Shown here in pieces: positions 1 through 9,515 of a stretch of DNA of 64,000 nucleotides. The notes below the pieces were generated by a model. It made no database searches and was not told where the DNA came from. It saw only the letters and a list, made by a program, of their open reading frames with translations. Within the stretch, counting starts at the first letter, position 1. Each line of letters begins with the position of its first letter. The translations under genes were made by a program, and so were the position numbers. Source of the stretch: Welwitschia mirabilis (lineage: Eukaryota; Gnetophyta; Gnetopsida; Welwitschiales). Where the stretch lies: positions 213,215,973 to 213,279,972 of the forward strand of contig JBOZIK010000001.1 in assembly GCA_051453625.1 (NCBI GenBank), read 5' to 3'.

Positions 1-169
1 AAAGTAAGAAATCATCTACTTTTTGACTTGATAGGTTAAACATGAATCATACCTATGATGAGAACTGAAAAACTAGATGTAAGAAGTAAACGTCAACTTA
101 CCTTCTTGGAAACTTTTGCAAGAAAATACTAAATATTCTAAATTGTGGAAAGACCTAGTAAGAAGAAAA

Positions 170-660
170 AAAATGTAACATTCCTAGAAAAGCTTTTCTT
201 ACTCAACTAATTTCCAAGATAGTCTGAAAAAGTATTCTAAATTCAAAGANNNNNNNNNNNNNNNNNNNNNNNNNNNNNNNNNNNNNNNNNNNNNNNNNNN
301 NNNNNNNNNNNNNNNNNNNNNNNNNNNNNNNNNNNNNNNNNNNNNNNNNTTCCAAGATAGTCTGAAAAAGTATTCTAAATTCAAAGACCCTAGAGTAGCA
401 ACTATGAGTATTAAAAGAATTTGAAAAGCTTTAATTTACATAGGAGCTAGTGTAAACATCATGCCTCCTGACATATGTAAAAGACTTGGGTTGGAAAACA
501 AAATAGGACCTACACAAATTATCTTGAAATTGGCTAACACTTCAATTAAGAAATCTTTAGGGATTATTAAGGACCTAGTCATCTAAATAGAGGAATAATT
601 TTACCCCATAGATGTAGTCATCATTAAGGTAAAACATGATTGAGGTTATCCACTATTTTT
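170..660 (+). pseudogene. G1 aspartic protease remnant
   Basis: This is the retroviral-type protease that would cut the Gag-Pol polyprotein. Around 429-530 the frame reads ALIYIGASVNIMPP followed by a KRLGLENKIGP stretch, which matches the family pattern of an Asp-x-Gly-Ala-Ser active site, then NxMP, then a KLGL helix. The catalytic Asp codon is replaced by Tyr (tac). The segment before it, from about 170, matches the usual gag-protease linker, but a 100-N gap at 250-349 and a copied 38-bp flank interrupt it. Stops follow at about 585 and 640. It is a dead remnant. Confidence 0.75.
212..387. repeat. 38-bp exact direct repeat flanking a 100-N gap
   Basis: Bases 212-249 and 350-387 are identical over 38 bp and sit immediately on each side of the gap 250-349. 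An exact repeat touching both gap edges is typical of an unresolved assembly join rather than of biology. The true sequence here may contain only one copy and no gap. Confidence 0.85.
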
Positions 661-1019
661 AGAAAGAGTTTTTTTGTGTAATTGCTCACTGTATCATTGA
701 TGGATGGACTAGAATAATGGACTGTCATATACATAATACGAATTTTATCATTTGAGTTTTTTACACTTCTAAAAAAGAAATAAGAGATGACTTTAACTTA
801 GAAGAAGAAATTAAATGAACCTTATTTTTACAACATCATTTAAGGGAGGAGAGATTGATAATGCTTCAAAAATCAACTTTATATGATGACCAAATGGAAA
901 TACACTATTTTGAATTTGAGGATGAGAAATACATCCACTACAAGAAAACTCAATGTGTTTACTTACAGAAATCCTTTTTAAAGAATGTCATCTCACATCT
1001 ATCATCTCTATAAAAAATG

Positions 1020-1890
1020 GTATTATATTTGAAATTTCCAATCTAGAACTAAAGAAGTTACCCTAAGATCTGAAATATATTTTCCTATCCAAAAATCTAA
1101 AGAAACCTTTAATAATAAGTAATATCCTTACTCTTCAATAAGAATCCAACTTGATATTCCTTTTAACTTCTAAAGAAGATGCTTTTGCTTGGACTCATAA
1201 AAACTTAGCTTCCATCCCTTTTTTCATAGTTTAATACAAAATATACCTTGAAGATAATACTATACCTATTAGAAAAACCTAATAAAGGCTTAACCCAATC
1301 CTTAAGCATGTAGTTATAAATGAAATCATTAAGCTTATAGATGCTAAGATAATTTATTCTATGTCCAATACTAAGTGGACAAGCCCTTTGATGATAGTTT
1401 CAAAAAAGCATGAGAAATGGATAATGTGCATTAATTTTAGAAAAAAATAATGGGGTTACAAAAAAGGATTATTTCCCTTTAATCTTTCTTGATTAAGTGA
1501 TTGATAGAGTCCAAGGTTATGCCTACTATTATTTTCTTAATGGGTATAGTAGCTATAATTAAGTTTGCATAGTAAGTGAAGACTAGGCAAAAACAACATT
1601 TGCCTCATCCTTTGGAACCTATGCCTTTAGATGAATGTCTTTTCGACTTTGTAATGTCCCTAAGATTTTTCAATGAGCAATGATGGGAAACTTTTTTGAC
1701 ATGATGAAGGATTTATTGAAATATTTATGGATGACTTCTCATTCTTTGGTAAAACCTTTGAATATGTCATAAAAAGATTAAAAAAGTCTTAGATTAAGGT
1801 ATACAGAGTAGCCTACATTTGAGTTAGAAAAAAATTTTCTTCTTATTAAACATAGAAATTTTTAGGTCACCACATTTTAAAGGAAGGAAT
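1020..1890 (+). pseudogene. G1 reverse transcriptase remnant
   Basis: The RT copies element RNA into DNA. Recognisable blocks, in order: an LELKKLP segment just upstream (about 1045); RRLNPILKHVV-like and INEIIKLIDAKIIYSMSNT blocks (about 1280-1370); KWTSPLMIV and MCINFRK (about 1375-1445); YYYFLNGYSSYN (about 1530), where the catalytic Asp of the FLDGYS motif is Asn; then the frame shifts and FMDDFS survives at about 1725 (IFMDDFS in another frame). Stops and shifts separate the blocks. The motif order and spacing are those of Ty3/gypsy RT, so the identity is secure although the gene is dead. Confidence 0.85.
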
Positions 1891-1894
1891 TAAG

Positions 1895-2445
1895 ATGAAC
1901 CCTATAAAAGTTGATATTATTAAAAATCTTACCCTCCAACCAATGTTAAATAAATTAGATCATTCCTTTGTCATGCTAGTTTTTATCCCCATTTTATTCA
2001 TGATTATGCTAAAATTTGTAAATCAATTTACTTATTACTTAAAAAAGATGCTGAATTCAATTGAAACAATTCATGTTAACTTACATTTGATACATGTAAG
2101 GAAAACATTTTTCTAAACTATTATCATGGGTCCTAATTAGACTAAAGATTTTGAACTTATGTGTGATGTAAGAAACATTATTATGGGTGGGGTTCTTGGC
2201 CAAAAATATGAAAATGATTTTAAAGTCATATGCTATGTTAGTAAAACTTTGTCTAAATCCCAATCCAACTACACTACTACTGAAAGAAAAATTCTTGCCA
2301 ACATCTTTTGCATTAATAATCTTTCAAATTATCTTCTTGAATTTTATGTCAATGTTTACATAGATCATGCAACCATAACCCATCTTATGATTAAGAAAGA
2401 TCCTAATGCCAAACTTATTAGATGAATTATTTTCATGGAAGAATT
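1895..2445 (+). pseudogene. G1 RT connection and RNase H remnant
   Basis: An open stretch at 1895-2116 matches the RT connection region (IRNL-type start, then a decayed FLG.. FYR-like core). A second open stretch, 2159-2425, carries the RNase H domain that degrades the RNA strand during reverse transcription. Visible motifs: MCDV (first catalytic Asp kept), NYTTTERK (expected TTEKE, changed at the Glu region), YIDHAT (Asp kept) and LMIKKDPNAKLIR. The 100-N gap follows directly. This is the longest uninterrupted coding stretch of G1, but there is no start signal of its own. Confidence 0.85.
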
Positions 2446-2545
2446 NNNNNNNNNNNNNNNNNNNNNNNNNNNNNNNNNNNNNNNNNNNNNNNNNNNNNNN
2501 NNNNNNNNNNNNNNNNNNNNNNNNNNNNNNNNNNNNNNNNNNNNN

Positions 2546-3080
2546 ATACATGGACTGGAATGATAGAATGTCATATAGGTAATAAGAAGTTTACCATTTG
2601 AGTTTTTGATGCTATTAAAAAATAAATATAAGATGAGTCTAAATTAGAAGAAGAACTTAAACCAGCCTTTTTTCTAACATTACCCAATTGATGAGAGATT
2701 GATAATGCTACATAAACCAACTTTATATGATGACTTGCCTAAAATACACTATCTTGATAATGAGGATGAGGAACCTTTCAATTGGAAGGAAACAACATGT
2801 TCACTTGATAGAAAACCTTTTTGAAAAGTGTCATTCCATGTTTATCATCTACATGAAAGATAGGATGATAAGTGAAAATTTCAATTTAGAACTGAAGAAG
2901 TTGCTTAAAGACCTAAAACACATTTTTTTAACTAATAATTCAAAGAAACCTTTGATAATAAGTAACCTTCTTACTCCTCAATAAGAATCTAACTTGATCT
3001 CACTCTTAACTTCTTAAAAAATGCCTTTGCTTGAAAAACTTAGCTTCCATACATATTTCCATAGTTCAACACAAAATCTA
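2546..3080 (+). pseudogene. G2 protease-RT linker remnant
   Basis: This segment lies between protease and RT in the family. An open stretch at 2727-2984 includes NLELKKLLKDLKHIFL and KKPLIISNLL, which match the conserved stretch before RT. Before it, about 2605-2720, the frame reads a VFDAIKK-like segment and an acidic EEELKPA run found in the same place in G1 and G5. The beginning matches G1 from about 700, which shows that the sequence steps back about 1.8 kb in element coordinates across the gap. Confidence 0.7.
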
Positions 3081-3083
3081 CCT

Positions 3084-3930
3084 TAAGAATAATGTTAAAC
3101 CTATTAGGTAACTCCAATGAAGGCTCAACCTAGTCCTTAAACAAGTAGTTAAAGATAAAATTATTAAAATTATGAATGCTGGGATAATATATGCTATATC
3201 TGATAGTAAGTGGGTTAGTCCTTTAATAGTAGTTCCAAAAAAAGATGGAAAATAGAGAATGTGCATTGATTTTAGAAAAATTAATGAGGTCACTAAAAAG
3301 GATCATTGTCCTTTATCCTTTCTTGATCAAGTACTTAATAAAACTAAGGTTATATCTACTATTATTTTCTTTATGGATATAGTGGCTATAATCAAGTTTT
3401 TATAGGAAGTGAAGACCAAGCAAAAACAACCTTTACCTCACTCTTTGAAACCTTTGCCTTTGGATGAATGCCTTTTAGACTTTGTAATGACCCTGATACT
3501 TTCTAATAAGCAATTATGGGAATATTTTCTGATATGATAAAGGATTCTATTAAAATCTTTATGGTTGACTTCTTCATATTTAATGAAACTTTTGAATAAA
3601 TCATAGAAAGATTAGAGAAAGTGTTAGATTGATATATAGAAAGTGGTCTACACTTGAGCTAGGAAAAAAGTTTTCTCCTTATCAATAATGAAATTGTTTT
3701 AGGTCACCACATTTCTAAGGAAGGGATTAAGATGAATCCTAAAAAATTTGGTATCACTTAAAACCTTAGCCCTCTAACCAATGTCAAACAATTTAGATCA
3801 TTCCTTGGTTATGTTGGTTTCTATTGTCATTTTATTCATGATTATGCCAAGGTTCATTAATCCCTTTACCCATTACTTGAAAAAATATGCTAAATTTAAT
3901 TAGAATGATTCATGTCAACTTGTCTTTGAT
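3084..3930 (+). pseudogene. G2 reverse transcriptase remnant
   Basis: Family blocks appear in order: a decayed YR.LNP block (3110), DSKWVSPLIVVPKKDG-like and MCIDFRKIN (3200-3285), TKKDHCPLSFLDQVL (3290-3340), FLYGYSGYNQ (about 3365), FRLCNDP (3470), IFMVDFF (about 3555) and GLHLS with NNEIVLGHHIS (3640-3720). The catalytic Asp of FLDGYS is Tyr and the first Asp of MDD is Val, so the polymerase site is destroyed. One or more frameshifts separate the blocks. The end matches the FLGYVGFY connection block at about 3800. Confidence 0.85.
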
Positions 3931-3954
3931 ACACTTAAGAAAAATACTTCTTCT

Positions 3955-4400
3955 GAACCTATTATCATGGGTCCCAATTGGATTAAATATTTTGAACTCA
4001 TGTGTGATACAAGTAACATTGCTATGAGTGGGATTCTTAGCCAAAAATATAAAAATAGTTTTAAAGTTATATCCTATCCTAGTAAAATGTTGTCTAAATC
4101 CTAATCTAACTACACTACTACTGAAAAGGAAATTCTTGTCATCATCTTTTATCTTGATCATCTTAAACACTATCTTTTTGGCTTCCACATTAATGTTTAC
4201 ATAGATCATACAGTCATATACTATCTTATGATCAAGAAAGATTTTAGTGCCAGACTTATTATGTGGATTCTTCTCATGCAACAATTCAATTTCATCATCA
4301 TTAATAAGTCTGAAAAACATGATAGCATTCCAGATCATCTATCTCGACTTTCTTGTTCTCATGATGAACTTCTCATAAATGACTTCTTTTTAGATGAATA
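3955..4400 (+). pseudogene. G2 RNase H remnant
   Basis: Read from about 3985, the frame gives FELMCDTSN, SQKYKNSFKVISY, NYTTTEKEIL, YIDHTVIYYL, RLIMWILLMQQF and DHLSRL. These are the RNase H blocks of Athila/Tat elements, ending in the DHLSR motif that marks the boundary with integrase. The Asp, Glu and Asp catalytic positions are kept. I see one internal stop (near 4102) in about 400 bases, so this is the best preserved part of G2. Confidence 0.85.
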
Positions 4401-4429
4401 ACTATTTGCTATTGAATAACTTTATGCCA

Positions 4430-5690
4430 TCTCTCTTACTCATCCCTCTTCTTGGTATGCTGATATTGTTAACTACCTTGTTATTATAAAAACACCTTAG
4501 CATTGAAATCATAACCAATGTAAATCTTTTCTCGAATAGGATTAATGACTATGAGTGAAATAAACCCCATATTTATAAAAGATGTAAAGACCAAATCATG
4601 CATAAATGCATGCCTAAATGAAAAAGCTTAGAAATCCTCAAACTTTATCATGGTAAGATATGTGGAAAATATTTTACTAGCTAAAAGACTATAATGAAAA
4701 TTCTTCATTCTAGTTTTTATTAGCCTATCCTTTTTAAAACTTGTTTGACTTTACTAGAAGGTTTTATGCTTTTTAACATTATGATAGCTTAACTCATTTT
4801 CAAGATATGCCCCTTAAACCTATGCTTGAATGTGAACCTTTTAATTATTAGAAATTAACTTTATAGGTCCTATTCAACCACCTTCTCCTAACAAAAATTA
4901 CATCCTAGTGATTATTGATTATGTTAATAAGTGGGTCAAAGCTATTCCTACTACCAAGAATGATGCCCAAACTATTTTTAACTTTGTCTGAACTCATATC
5001 TTGTAATGCTTTGATTTTTTATTAAATCAACACTAGTGATTAAGGAACTCATTTCATTAATCACCTTTTTTGAAAACTTATTTTATCCATTGACATTGAA
5101 CATCAAATTGCATGTGCTTATCATCCTTGAACTAATGGTGAAGCCAAAAATGCTAATATAAAAATTAAAAATATGCTTCAAAAAGTAGTTTTTGTTAATA
5201 AGGAAATATGTTTCTCTAAACTTAATGATGTTTTATGAGCTTACCATACTACTTAGCATTACTCTATAGGTTTCTTACCTTATGAAATTATGTATGAAAA
5301 GTTTTGTATCTTGTCAGTTAATGTTTGCTATAATTCTTATTAATTCATCCATTAACTTAGTTTTGTAAAATTGGATAAAAATTTTATAACTTGATTAGTC
5401 CAATTTAATCATTTAGATGAAAAGCATACTTATGTCATACATTATTAACTTAGTTATAAAGCCCAAGCCAAGTTCAAACATAATAAAAAGATTATCCATA
5501 AGCAATTTAAACCTAGTTAACTTGTCATTTTATCCAATACTAGAGTACACCTTTTACACAAATAATTAAACTCAAAATGATTAGGTCCTTATCTTATAGA
5601 AAAGTACATTCAAATGGCTTAATTAAAATCTCTGATCTAAACACTAGAGAAATTCAAAAAGTTAATGAACAAAGTTAAACATTTATGAGT
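4430..5690 (+). pseudogene. G2 integrase remnant
   Basis: Integrase inserts the cDNA into the genome. A decayed zinc-binding region lies at about 4560-4740 (CKDQIMHKC, YHGKICGKYF, SSFYWPILFK) and has lost His and Cys ligands. The core starts with IDFIGP and YILVIIDYVNKWVKAIP (4855-4960). TSD, a stop at 5041-5043, then GTHFINHLF follow; AYHP and TNGEAKNAN (5120-5155) show Lys at the catalytic Glu position (5146-5148). The C-terminal part (5340-5690) matches the KLDKN, HNKKIIHKQF and LGPYLIEK blocks. Several stops are CAA-to-TAA type. The Glu-to-Lys change and the core stop are shared with G3 and G4. Confidence 0.85.
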
Positions 5691-8321
5691 CATCTATTAA
5701 TGAAACATTTAATGTGATAGAAGTACTTATCTTGGAAGCTCCTCTAAATGAGGAGGAACTTCCTCTTATCATTGTTTAAATTCCTTCTTAGCTTATTCCT
5801 TAGGTAGACATCATGTTATCACTTGAATATCTTTAACTTGATTTATGTACTTACTTTATGAAGTTACCATGATTATTAATATTTTACATGGGTATTTTAA
5901 ATGATATTCATCCAATTTTAAGACATTCGTACATCTATGAACTTCATTTTAAAGGAGGATGTCTTGTTTCTTTGTTCCCTTTCAATGATATGAGTAATTA
6001 GTTACTTTTACATATTCTAACTTATCTTATTACTTTACTTTTATCCTTACAAGTACTTGGTTATGTGAAAACCATTTTCACTTAAAATTAAAAAGAAAAA
6101 AAAAGAAAAATAAAGATCATGATCTTTCATATCTAAGCCAAAACCATGGTCATCATGATGTCCTATTGCAAGCAAACTAGGGCAAATTTTATTAAGAGGA
6201 ACCTTTGGCAGTGTGATATGTAAGCTATAGTAACTTCACTAGGGGGTTAGTTCACCATGCTATGTAGGTTCTTAATCCTCTAATAATGGTTGCACTACCC
6301 TCATCATAGTATAATAAAAATTTACTTAAAGGCTACAAGATCAGTAAGGTCCCTATTACCATTAGAAGCATTGCTTTTTTTCTAAACTCCTTTTTACATG
6401 TAATACTTCCACATGATCATTTTACTTTTTTGAATCCTAGTGTTTTTTTCATATGTGAGCTATAAGTTCATGTTTTTAGTAGCCTTTTATCTTATCATAC
6501 ATTGTTTGATAACATTAGAAATACTTGACATTGTTATAATCATTACCTATTTGAATGGTACTTTATGAAGTTTTACATACTGTCATGCATTTTTCATCAA
6601 GTGATTTTATAATTGTTACCTAAGGAATTTGTTAGGTTAGAATTTAGGATAAGTAAACAATATTATTTATGTTCCTATTTGTCCATTTTCATTTTATTTT
6701 ATTTTAGGTATTTTATTAGGTTTTTCAAATTCATTCCCATACTTTTTTAAAATAATATTATGGATTTAATCATTTAGTAGTTTCTTGTTGATTTTGAATT
6801 ATAGTTTTTATTCATGAGTATTGTTGTTTCTCTTTTTTAATAGGTAACCATAATAATTTTTAGTTTCAGTTCTTTCTTTTTCATGCTTTCTAAGTTTAAG
6901 TGCATTTGAGGAGTTTGTCTGAGCATTGCTTTCTTCTACTCAGTGCATTATTTCCTCTTTTTTACACCTTTTTTTCAATAAATATCTTTTTACCATGGTA
7001 ATATTTTTCTAGATAATTCTTCACTTTTTACCTTCTTCCTAATTTTTTTCTACCTTTTTACTATCTGATTGCTTTTATTTTTTTTTTTTCCTATCTTCTA
7101 AACATCTCTTTTAATCAGTGTCATCCCACCTCTATCATGCCCATGATAGTTAGAATGATAATCATCCTTTTCATCTTGTGTAGTCTAGGATATCTTGCAT
7201 TACCTGTGATTTGGAAAAGGAGGGGGGAGGGGAAGGAAGAGGGGCTAAGATACCCTTTTGAGCTTCTTTTAAGATATTAAGAAAAAAATTTAAATTTAAA
7301 AGAATCATGTGTTTACAAATTTATGATGAGTTGTTTGGATATGATTTCATATTACTTGAATACATTTCATAGACCTTATCTAGCAAGAACAATTGCATAA
7401 TTATAGAGTTTTTCTATAGCTATTTTTTAGAACATCTAAGTCATCATGAATAAGGGAAATANNNNNNNNNNNNNNNNNNNNNNNNNNNNNNNNNNNNNNN
7501 NNNNNNNNNNNNNNNNNNNNNNNNNNNNNNNNNNNNNNNNNNNNNNNNNNNNNNNNNNNNNNNNNNNNNNNNNNNNNNNNNNNNNNNNNNNNNNNNNNNN
7601 NNNNNNNNNNNNNNNNNNNNNNNNNNNNNNNNNNNNNNNNNNNNNNNNNNNNNNNNNNNNNNNNNNNNNNNNNNNNNNNNNNNNNNNNNNNNNNNNNNNN
7701 NNNNNNNNNNNNNNNNNNNNNNNNNNNNNNNNNNNNNNNNNNNNNNNNNNNNNNNNNNNNNNNNNNNNNNNNNNNNNNNNNNNNNNNNNNNNNNNNNNNN
7801 NNNNNNNNNNNNNNNNNNNNNNNNNNNNNNNNNNNNNNNNNNNNNNNNNNNNNNNNNNNNNNNNNNNNNNNNNNNNNNNNNNNNNNNNNNNNNNNNNNNN
7901 NNNNNNNNNNNNNNNNNNNNNNNNNNNNNNNNNNNNNNNNNNNNNNNNNNNNNNNNNNNNNNNNNNNNNNNNNNNNNNNNNNNNNNNNNNNNNNNNNNNN
8001 NNNNNNNNNNNNNNNNNNNNNNNNNNNNNNNNNNNNNNNNNNNNNNNNNNNNNNNNNNNNNNNNNNNNNNNNNNNNNNNNNNNNNNNNNNNNNNNNNNNN
8101 NNNNNNNNNNNNNNNNNNNNNNNNNNNNNNNNNNNNNNNNNNNNNNNNNNNNNNNNNNNNNNNNNNNNNNNNNNNNNNNNNNNNNNNNNNNNNNNNNNNN
8201 NNNNNNNNNNNNNNNNNNNNNNNNNNNNNNNNNNNNNNNNNNNNNNNNNNNNNNNNNNNNNNNNNNNNNNNNNNNNNNNNNNNNNNNNNNNNNNNNNNNN
8301 NNNNNNNNNNNNNNNNNNNNN
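5691..8321 (+). other. G2 3' non-coding region and gap
   Basis: After integrase comes a region aligning with G3 38961-41183: an end-of-pol block (5900-5970), a conserved stretch around 6400-6660, and a block near 6895. No coding frame is visible. A 32-base pure purine run lies at 7213-7244. It is not next to an LTR start, so I do not call it the polypurine tract. The gap 7462-8321 hides the true tract and the LTR start, which by comparison with G3 should fall near 8245. Confidence 0.6.
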
Positions 8322-9515
8322 GAGGTAATTCTATGGTTATGAAGAACTGATAGGATGTTCACTAAAACATGTAATTCTTAGCATATTTGGAGGTGTCTTA
8401 GGTTTATTTTGATACTTTACACTTTGAAGAAAGGATTAACCATGCAGAAGAATAATTTATTTTTTGAGCTAGAATAGGGAGAGGCTTGTAGTCTTCTTTA
8501 TTATCCTCACGATAGGGAGGATGATATCATTACTAATATGGATAGAGCATATGAAGTTAATTATAGGGCCTAAAGCTCATGGACCACCATTTACTATGGA
8601 GTGATATCTCTATTATCACCCTCATGACAGTCAAGACGAAATCTATTTTTATATGGAGAGAAAGACTTATCTTTGTAATGGGCTTATGTGATCGATATGG
8701 ATTGCTAGGATTTCTTTTCCTACTCTTAGGATTAAGATTCTAGAACTTCAATGTAAAACTATAAATACCATCCCTTTCCTTCACTTACATTTTTCATCCT
8801 TTGTACCTGGTATTCTTGTGATAGAAGATTGAAGGACAATAGGTCCATCTAATAGCTACAGAGAGAAGTTTACCTTGGTGTTGAACTGAGTGTCCTCCAT
8901 TAAGGTGTTGCTAATTTGTTGTAAGTGGATGTAAAAGTTCATGATTTATTCAAATACTCTTTTCATTACTAATATGTAAATGTTCCTTATGGTTTAAGTT
9001 TATTATATTTTAGTAAAAACTTTATAGTTTATTTCAATTATAAGGGCAACCTTTGTTAAGGGTTAACTTTGTTAAGTTTATATTTTGCATTACATTCTAT
9101 TTCATTCCTTTTTCATATTTTCATTATTCATATTTTATTTGACATTTCTTATAGTTTGTGTTAGTTATGAACAAGTAGTAAAACTCTTTCTAACTAATCT
9201 AAGTTATAAGGATTAATTCTTGTAATAGAAAGATTAGAATCCAAATAGATTTACTACACTTGCATTTCATCCATTACATCCCATATTTATTTCATCTTGC
9301 ATTGCATTTTTATTGTTGTTTACTTTTCTTAATTAAAAGATAAAAGACTAAAATACTTTGCAAACTCAATTTTCTAACTCTAAGCCTAGTGCCTTCAACA
9401 GATTATAACATTCAGGATAATTTCCATCTATACTAATATGTGTTGTCTGCAAGTATTGTGATTTATAACTTTTGTCTAAGGACTTAAAGATTTCATATAT
9501 TTACACTGTAGTAAT
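8322..9515 (+). repeat. G2 3' LTR (start hidden in gap)
   Basis: Bases 8365-9515 align by eye with the G3 3' LTR (for example its 41318 block and its TATA block) and with the reverse complement of the G4 and G5 LTRs. It contains a CAACCTTTGTTAAGG block near 9046, which is also the point where G4 interrupts the G3 LTR. The end near 9515 is set by alignment with the other LTR ends, not by a clear CA and duplication, and may be off by several bases. Confidence 0.75.
8760..8767 (+). promoter_or_regulatory. TATA box of G2 LTR promoter
   Basis: TATAAATA followed by a pyrimidine-rich stretch is the usual core-promoter arrangement of plant LTRs. The same block occurs at 16689-16696 in the G3 5' LTR and, decayed, near 41687 in the G3 3' LTR. 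Transcription would start roughly 25-35 bases downstream. Activity today is unlikely, given the state of the element. Confidence 0.6.

Larger units (their letters stand above)
1..2445 (+). mobile_element. G1: decayed Athila/Tat-like Ty3/gypsy pol fragment
   Basis: The plus strand carries, in order, remnants of the gag-protease junction, protease, protease-RT linker, reverse transcriptase, connection and RNase H. The order and the motif wording match plant Athila/Tat-type Ty3/gypsy polyproteins. Reading shifts frame repeatedly and meets many stops, so nothing is expressed as a full protein. The left end is cut by the window and the right end by a 100-N gap at 2446-2545. Beyond the gap the sequence restarts in the protease-RT linker of another copy (G2), so G1 is either half of a duplication or a separate contig joined here. 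No LTR is visible for it. Confidence 0.85.
2546..9515 (+). mobile_element. G2: Athila/Tat-like Ty3/gypsy, 5'-truncated
   Basis: G2 runs plus-strand from the protease-RT linker through RT, RNase H, integrase, a non-coding 3' region of about 2.5 kb and a 3' LTR whose start falls in the gap 7462-8321. Its 5' LTR, gag and protease are missing because the 100-N gap at 2446-2545 cuts it off. It aligns by eye with G3 throughout, including the 3' region, and lacks the extra 3' open reading frame remnant seen in G4 and G5. No target-site duplication can be tested because the left end is absent. Confidence 0.85.

Noticed and set aside
3910-4338. 142-codon minus-strand open frame
   Set aside because: It is the reverse strand of the G2 RNase H remnant, whose plus-strand motifs are clear.
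7213-7244. Purine run as the G2 polypurine tract
   Set aside because: The following bases do not match an LTR start, and alignment with G3 puts the LTR start about 1 kb further, inside the gap.
7436-8362. Long open frames on both strands across 7436-8362, and similar ones at 27904-28506, 31514-32586, 53811-54270 and 58903-59970
   Set aside because: They consist almost only of N. There is no sequence to support a protein.
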